From the NCBI GenBank assembly GCA_016290335.1, contig JAEETM010000017.1, positions 1 through 55,682 on the forward strand: a stretch of DNA of 55,682 nt. The letters run 5' to 3'. A model generated the notes under the pieces. That model saw only the letters and a list, made by a program, of their open reading frames with translations. It did no database searches and was not told where the DNA came from. The DNA is from Treponema sp. Lineage in GTDB: Bacteria > Spirochaetota > Spirochaetia > Treponematales > Treponemataceae. The translations under genes and the position numbers were made by a program. This document shows, one piece after another, positions 52,320 to 55,682 of the stretch (its first letter is position 1; the number at the start of each line of letters is the position of its first letter).

Positions 52320-52802
52320 CTATTCAATATCCATTCCCATGCATTCATCATCTGTACCATATTCAAGCATACACAAAGTGAGAATGTTAAGAGCTTCAAA
52401 ACCATTTACTGTATCGTATGGATCGGCATTATGCGGTAACACACCATCTGCCTTAAAAAGTTTAAAAGTATAACGAGGAGAACCCCTTGTAAGTTTATAC
52501 ATAAGACTGCCGCCCTGCAAATCCGGCCACAACCTTGAATAAATATAAGCAAGATTAATAAGACAAACAGGCTCATTTACTTCCATATGCATAGGAATCT
52601 GGCCTTCGTCATAAAGAGCACTGACAGCTTCTCCATAACTTGCATCATCAGGAATCAGATTCTGTCTGATTGCAGAAAGATAACAGATTTCACCATAGCA
52701 TACCTCGTCAGATTCCAAAATCTTAGTGATTACATCTGCTGACTGAGCATAAATACAGCTTGCGATAAACAAGCATATTAATATTGATACTATTTTCTTC
52801 AT
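52320..52802 (-). CDS. Exported protein of unknown function
   Basis: A 160-residue protein with a signal peptide (KKIVSILICLFIASCIYAQS). The Cys at residue 16 lies in IASCIYA, an imperfect lipobox, so a lipoprotein is possible; more likely the peptidase cuts after the YAQ. The mature part has several Cys, Asp and Glu residues and no known domain. First gene of the operon with the barrel and FecR genes. The -10 box ends 7 bases before the ATG. Confidence 0.75.
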   Translation of the reverse strand: MKKIVSILICLFIASCIYAQSADVITKILESDEVCYGEICYLSAIRQNLIPDDASYGEAVSALYDEGQIPMHMEVNEPVCLINLAYIYSRLWPDLQGGSLMYKLTRGSPRYTFKLFKADGVLPHNADPYDTVNGFEALNILTLCMLEYGTDDECMGMDIE

Positions 52803-52809
52803 AACCTAT

Positions 52810-52838
52810 ATTTTACAATACATTTTTTTCAATGTCTA
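52810..52838 (-). promoter_or_regulatory. Promoter of the envelope operon, predicted leaderless
   Basis: Reverse strand TAGACA, 17 bases, TAAAAT; 7 bases to the ATG, no Shine-Dalgarno. Confidence 0.55.
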
Positions 52839-52958
52839 CAAATAAAAAATAATTAAAAAATGTAAAAATTATTGCCGATTACACTTTTTTTTTATATCTT
52901 TTAAAGCAAAATCTTAAATGGTTTAACAATTCGGAGGCTTTGGCTTCCTCGAAAATAA

Positions 52959-54611
<1,653 letters not shown>

Positions 54612-54674
54612 GGCTTTAAGTTTTAGTAAATAGTGGATAGTAAATAAAGTCCCGGATTATAAAGGGAAATGTGT

Positions 54675-54810
54675 AAAAAGAATGTAGTGAAGTGGAAGAC
54701 TGGCTACAAACTGCATCTGCAAAATGCTTAATAAAAGTATTTGTTAAGTAAGAGTTCATTGCAGCTAGCAGTTTGATAGACAGGCTGCAACGTAACTACA
54801 TTCTTTTTTT
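54675..54810 (+). ncRNA. Long nested hairpin after groEL (terminator or structured RNA)
   Basis: A perfect 14-bp outer stem AAAAAGAATGTAGT/ACTACATTCTTTTT (54675-54688/54795-54808) encloses AAACTGC/GCAGTTT (54708-54714/54768-54774), CTGCAA/TTGCAG (54717-54722/54759-54764) and CTTAA/TTAAG (54727-54731/54744-54748). All four are nested. A T-run ends it. It could be an elaborate groEL terminator, a small RNA or a mobile-repeat remnant. The rest of the 54612-54884 gap holds the TAGTAAATAGTGGATAGTAAATA repeat and the lacI promoter. Confidence 0.55.
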
Positions 54811-54848
54811 GTATAAATGATTTATAATACGGAAGCTTTAAGAACATA

Positions 54849-54877
54849 TTGAAAAAATACGTATAACGTTTTACTAT
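54849..54877 (+). promoter_or_regulatory. Promoter of the LacI-family gene, predicted leaderless
   Basis: TTGAAA, 17 bases, TACTAT; 7 bases to the ATG at 54885, no Shine-Dalgarno. Confidence 0.6.
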
Positions 54878-54884
54878 CTACAGT

Positions 54885-55682
54885 ATGATAACACTAAAAG
54901 AATTAGCCGCCCGCTGCAACGTTTCCATCGCAACTGTTTCCAACATACTGAATGGCAAAACAAACGTTTCAGAGGCAACAAAACAAAAAGTTTTACAGGC
55001 AATTAAAGAAACCGGTTACCGGCCAAGCTACATTGCACGAAGCCTGCGCGCATCAAAGACAAAAACAATCGGATTGATAATAGACGAACTTTCAGCTTTC
55101 AGCTCACCTGCCCTTATTGAAGGCGTTTTAACTTATCTTGAAAGTAAAAATTATAAAGCAATTATAGAAACTCTCCGACTTTATTCAAAATGGGGAAATC
55201 AGCCTTATACAGAAGATTACAAAAATGTAGTTATGGCATCGGTAAACGAAATGCTTTCTATAAAAGTAGACGGTATTATTTATGTTGCCGCACACGCTCA
55301 TGATGTTGATTATTTTCCGACAGATCTTCCAGTTCCAATCGTAATTTCTTATGCATTCCAGTCAAGCAGTAAAATCCCGTCGTTACGTATTGATGATGAA
55401 ACTGCCGGTTACGATATGACAAAGTATCTTATAAGCAAGGGACACAAAAAGATTGCAATAATTGCCGGTGAAGAACAGGATTTACATGGTCATGACCGAC
55501 TTGTTGGTTTTGAACGCGCAATGAGGGAAGCCGGACTTCCTGTTGACAAAAAGCTTTTTGAAGCCGGAAAATGGAGCCGCGGAAATGGATACCTTGCCTG
55601 CCAGAAACTTTTTGAAAAATCAAACGATTTTACCGCAATTTTCTGCTTTAACGACCTTATGGCTGCCGGCTGCTACGATTAT
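54885..55682 (+). CDS. LacI-family transcriptional regulator, partial (3' end outside window)
   Basis: The first ~266 codons are present. The N-terminus MITLKELAARCNVSIATVSN is the LacI helix-turn-helix, followed by the hinge helix YIARSLRASKTKTIGLIID and a periplasmic-binding-protein-like sensor domain (FNDLMAAGCYDY at the edge). It likely controls a sugar-utilisation operon beyond the right edge. The frame runs off the window without a stop. Confidence 0.92.
   Translation, partial: MITLKELAARCNVSIATVSNILNGKTNVSEATKQKVLQAIKETGYRPSYIARSLRASKTKTIGLIIDELSAFSSPALIEGVLTYLESKNYKAIIETLRLYSKWGNQPYTEDYKNVVMASVNEMLSIKVDGIIYVAAHAHDVDYFPTDLPVPIVISYAFQSSSKIPSLRIDDETAGYDMTKYLISKGHKKIAIIAGEEQDLHGHDRLVGFERAMREAGLPVDKKLFEAGKWSRGNGYLACQKLFEKSNDFTAIFCFNDLMAAGCYDY

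Overview
The window reads as a chromosomal segment of a spirochaete, most likely a host-associated (gut or rumen type) Treponema. That assignment is an inference from gene content: cofactor-independent phosphoglycerate mutase, Sec-exported beta-rich proteins ending in phenylalanine, a FecR-domain protein, a chemoreceptor, an ECF transporter fused into one chain, and moderate-to-low GC. There is no rRNA, phage, transposase or CRISPR array. Genes are short operons on both strands.

Layout. 1-508: the 5' part of an unidentified reverse-strand gene cut by the window edge. 561-8455: gpmI, an exported SH3 protein, a HAD phosphatase, an NlpC/P60 protein with a beta-rich C-terminus, a Nudix hydrolase, TatD, and a PflX-like radical SAM protein. 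8515-14242: alpha-glucan metabolism (malQ and a very large GH13 enzyme with a histone-H1-like Lys/Ala tail). 14226-18452: a threonine-synthase-like protein that has lost its PLP lysine, argR with a self-operator, pgi and a PTS IIA protein. 19313-23475: a lytic transglycosylase, rex with its own operator, then serC-serA. 23777-27687: an AT-rich four-gene cassette (DUF4236, voltage-gated-type K+ channel, Cys-rich protein, DUF4236) of unknown function. 27782-36599: GH31 glucosidase, exported EEP-family protein, ArsC-like protein, chemoreceptor, rhomboid-like membrane protein, argC, AEC carrier. 37178-43515: the aromatic amino acid operon aroC-aroEK-aroQ-aroA-tyrA-aroF. 43517-50024: acyltransferase, Na+/alanine-glycine symporter under a glycine riboswitch, tRNA-Cys, a zinc-ribbon Nudix hydrolase, and an EcfA-EcfA-EcfT fusion. 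50118-52802: a three-gene envelope operon. 52986-55682: groEL and a LacI-family regulator cut by the right edge.

The most interesting item is in front of the aro operon. A strong promoter is followed by a 19-codon leader ORF in which 9 codons are Phe or Tyr, and then by an intrinsic terminator with an 11-T tract just before aroC. A stretch overlapping the leader stop codon can pair with the terminator loop. This is the architecture of classical ribosome-mediated attenuation sensing Phe/Tyr.

A second pattern recurs. At least seven genes have a well-placed -35/-10 promoter whose -10 box ends only 6 to 8 bases before the start codon, with no Shine-Dalgarno sequence, which predicts leaderless mRNAs. 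Other genes in the same window have strong Shine-Dalgarno sites, so the two initiation modes appear to coexist.
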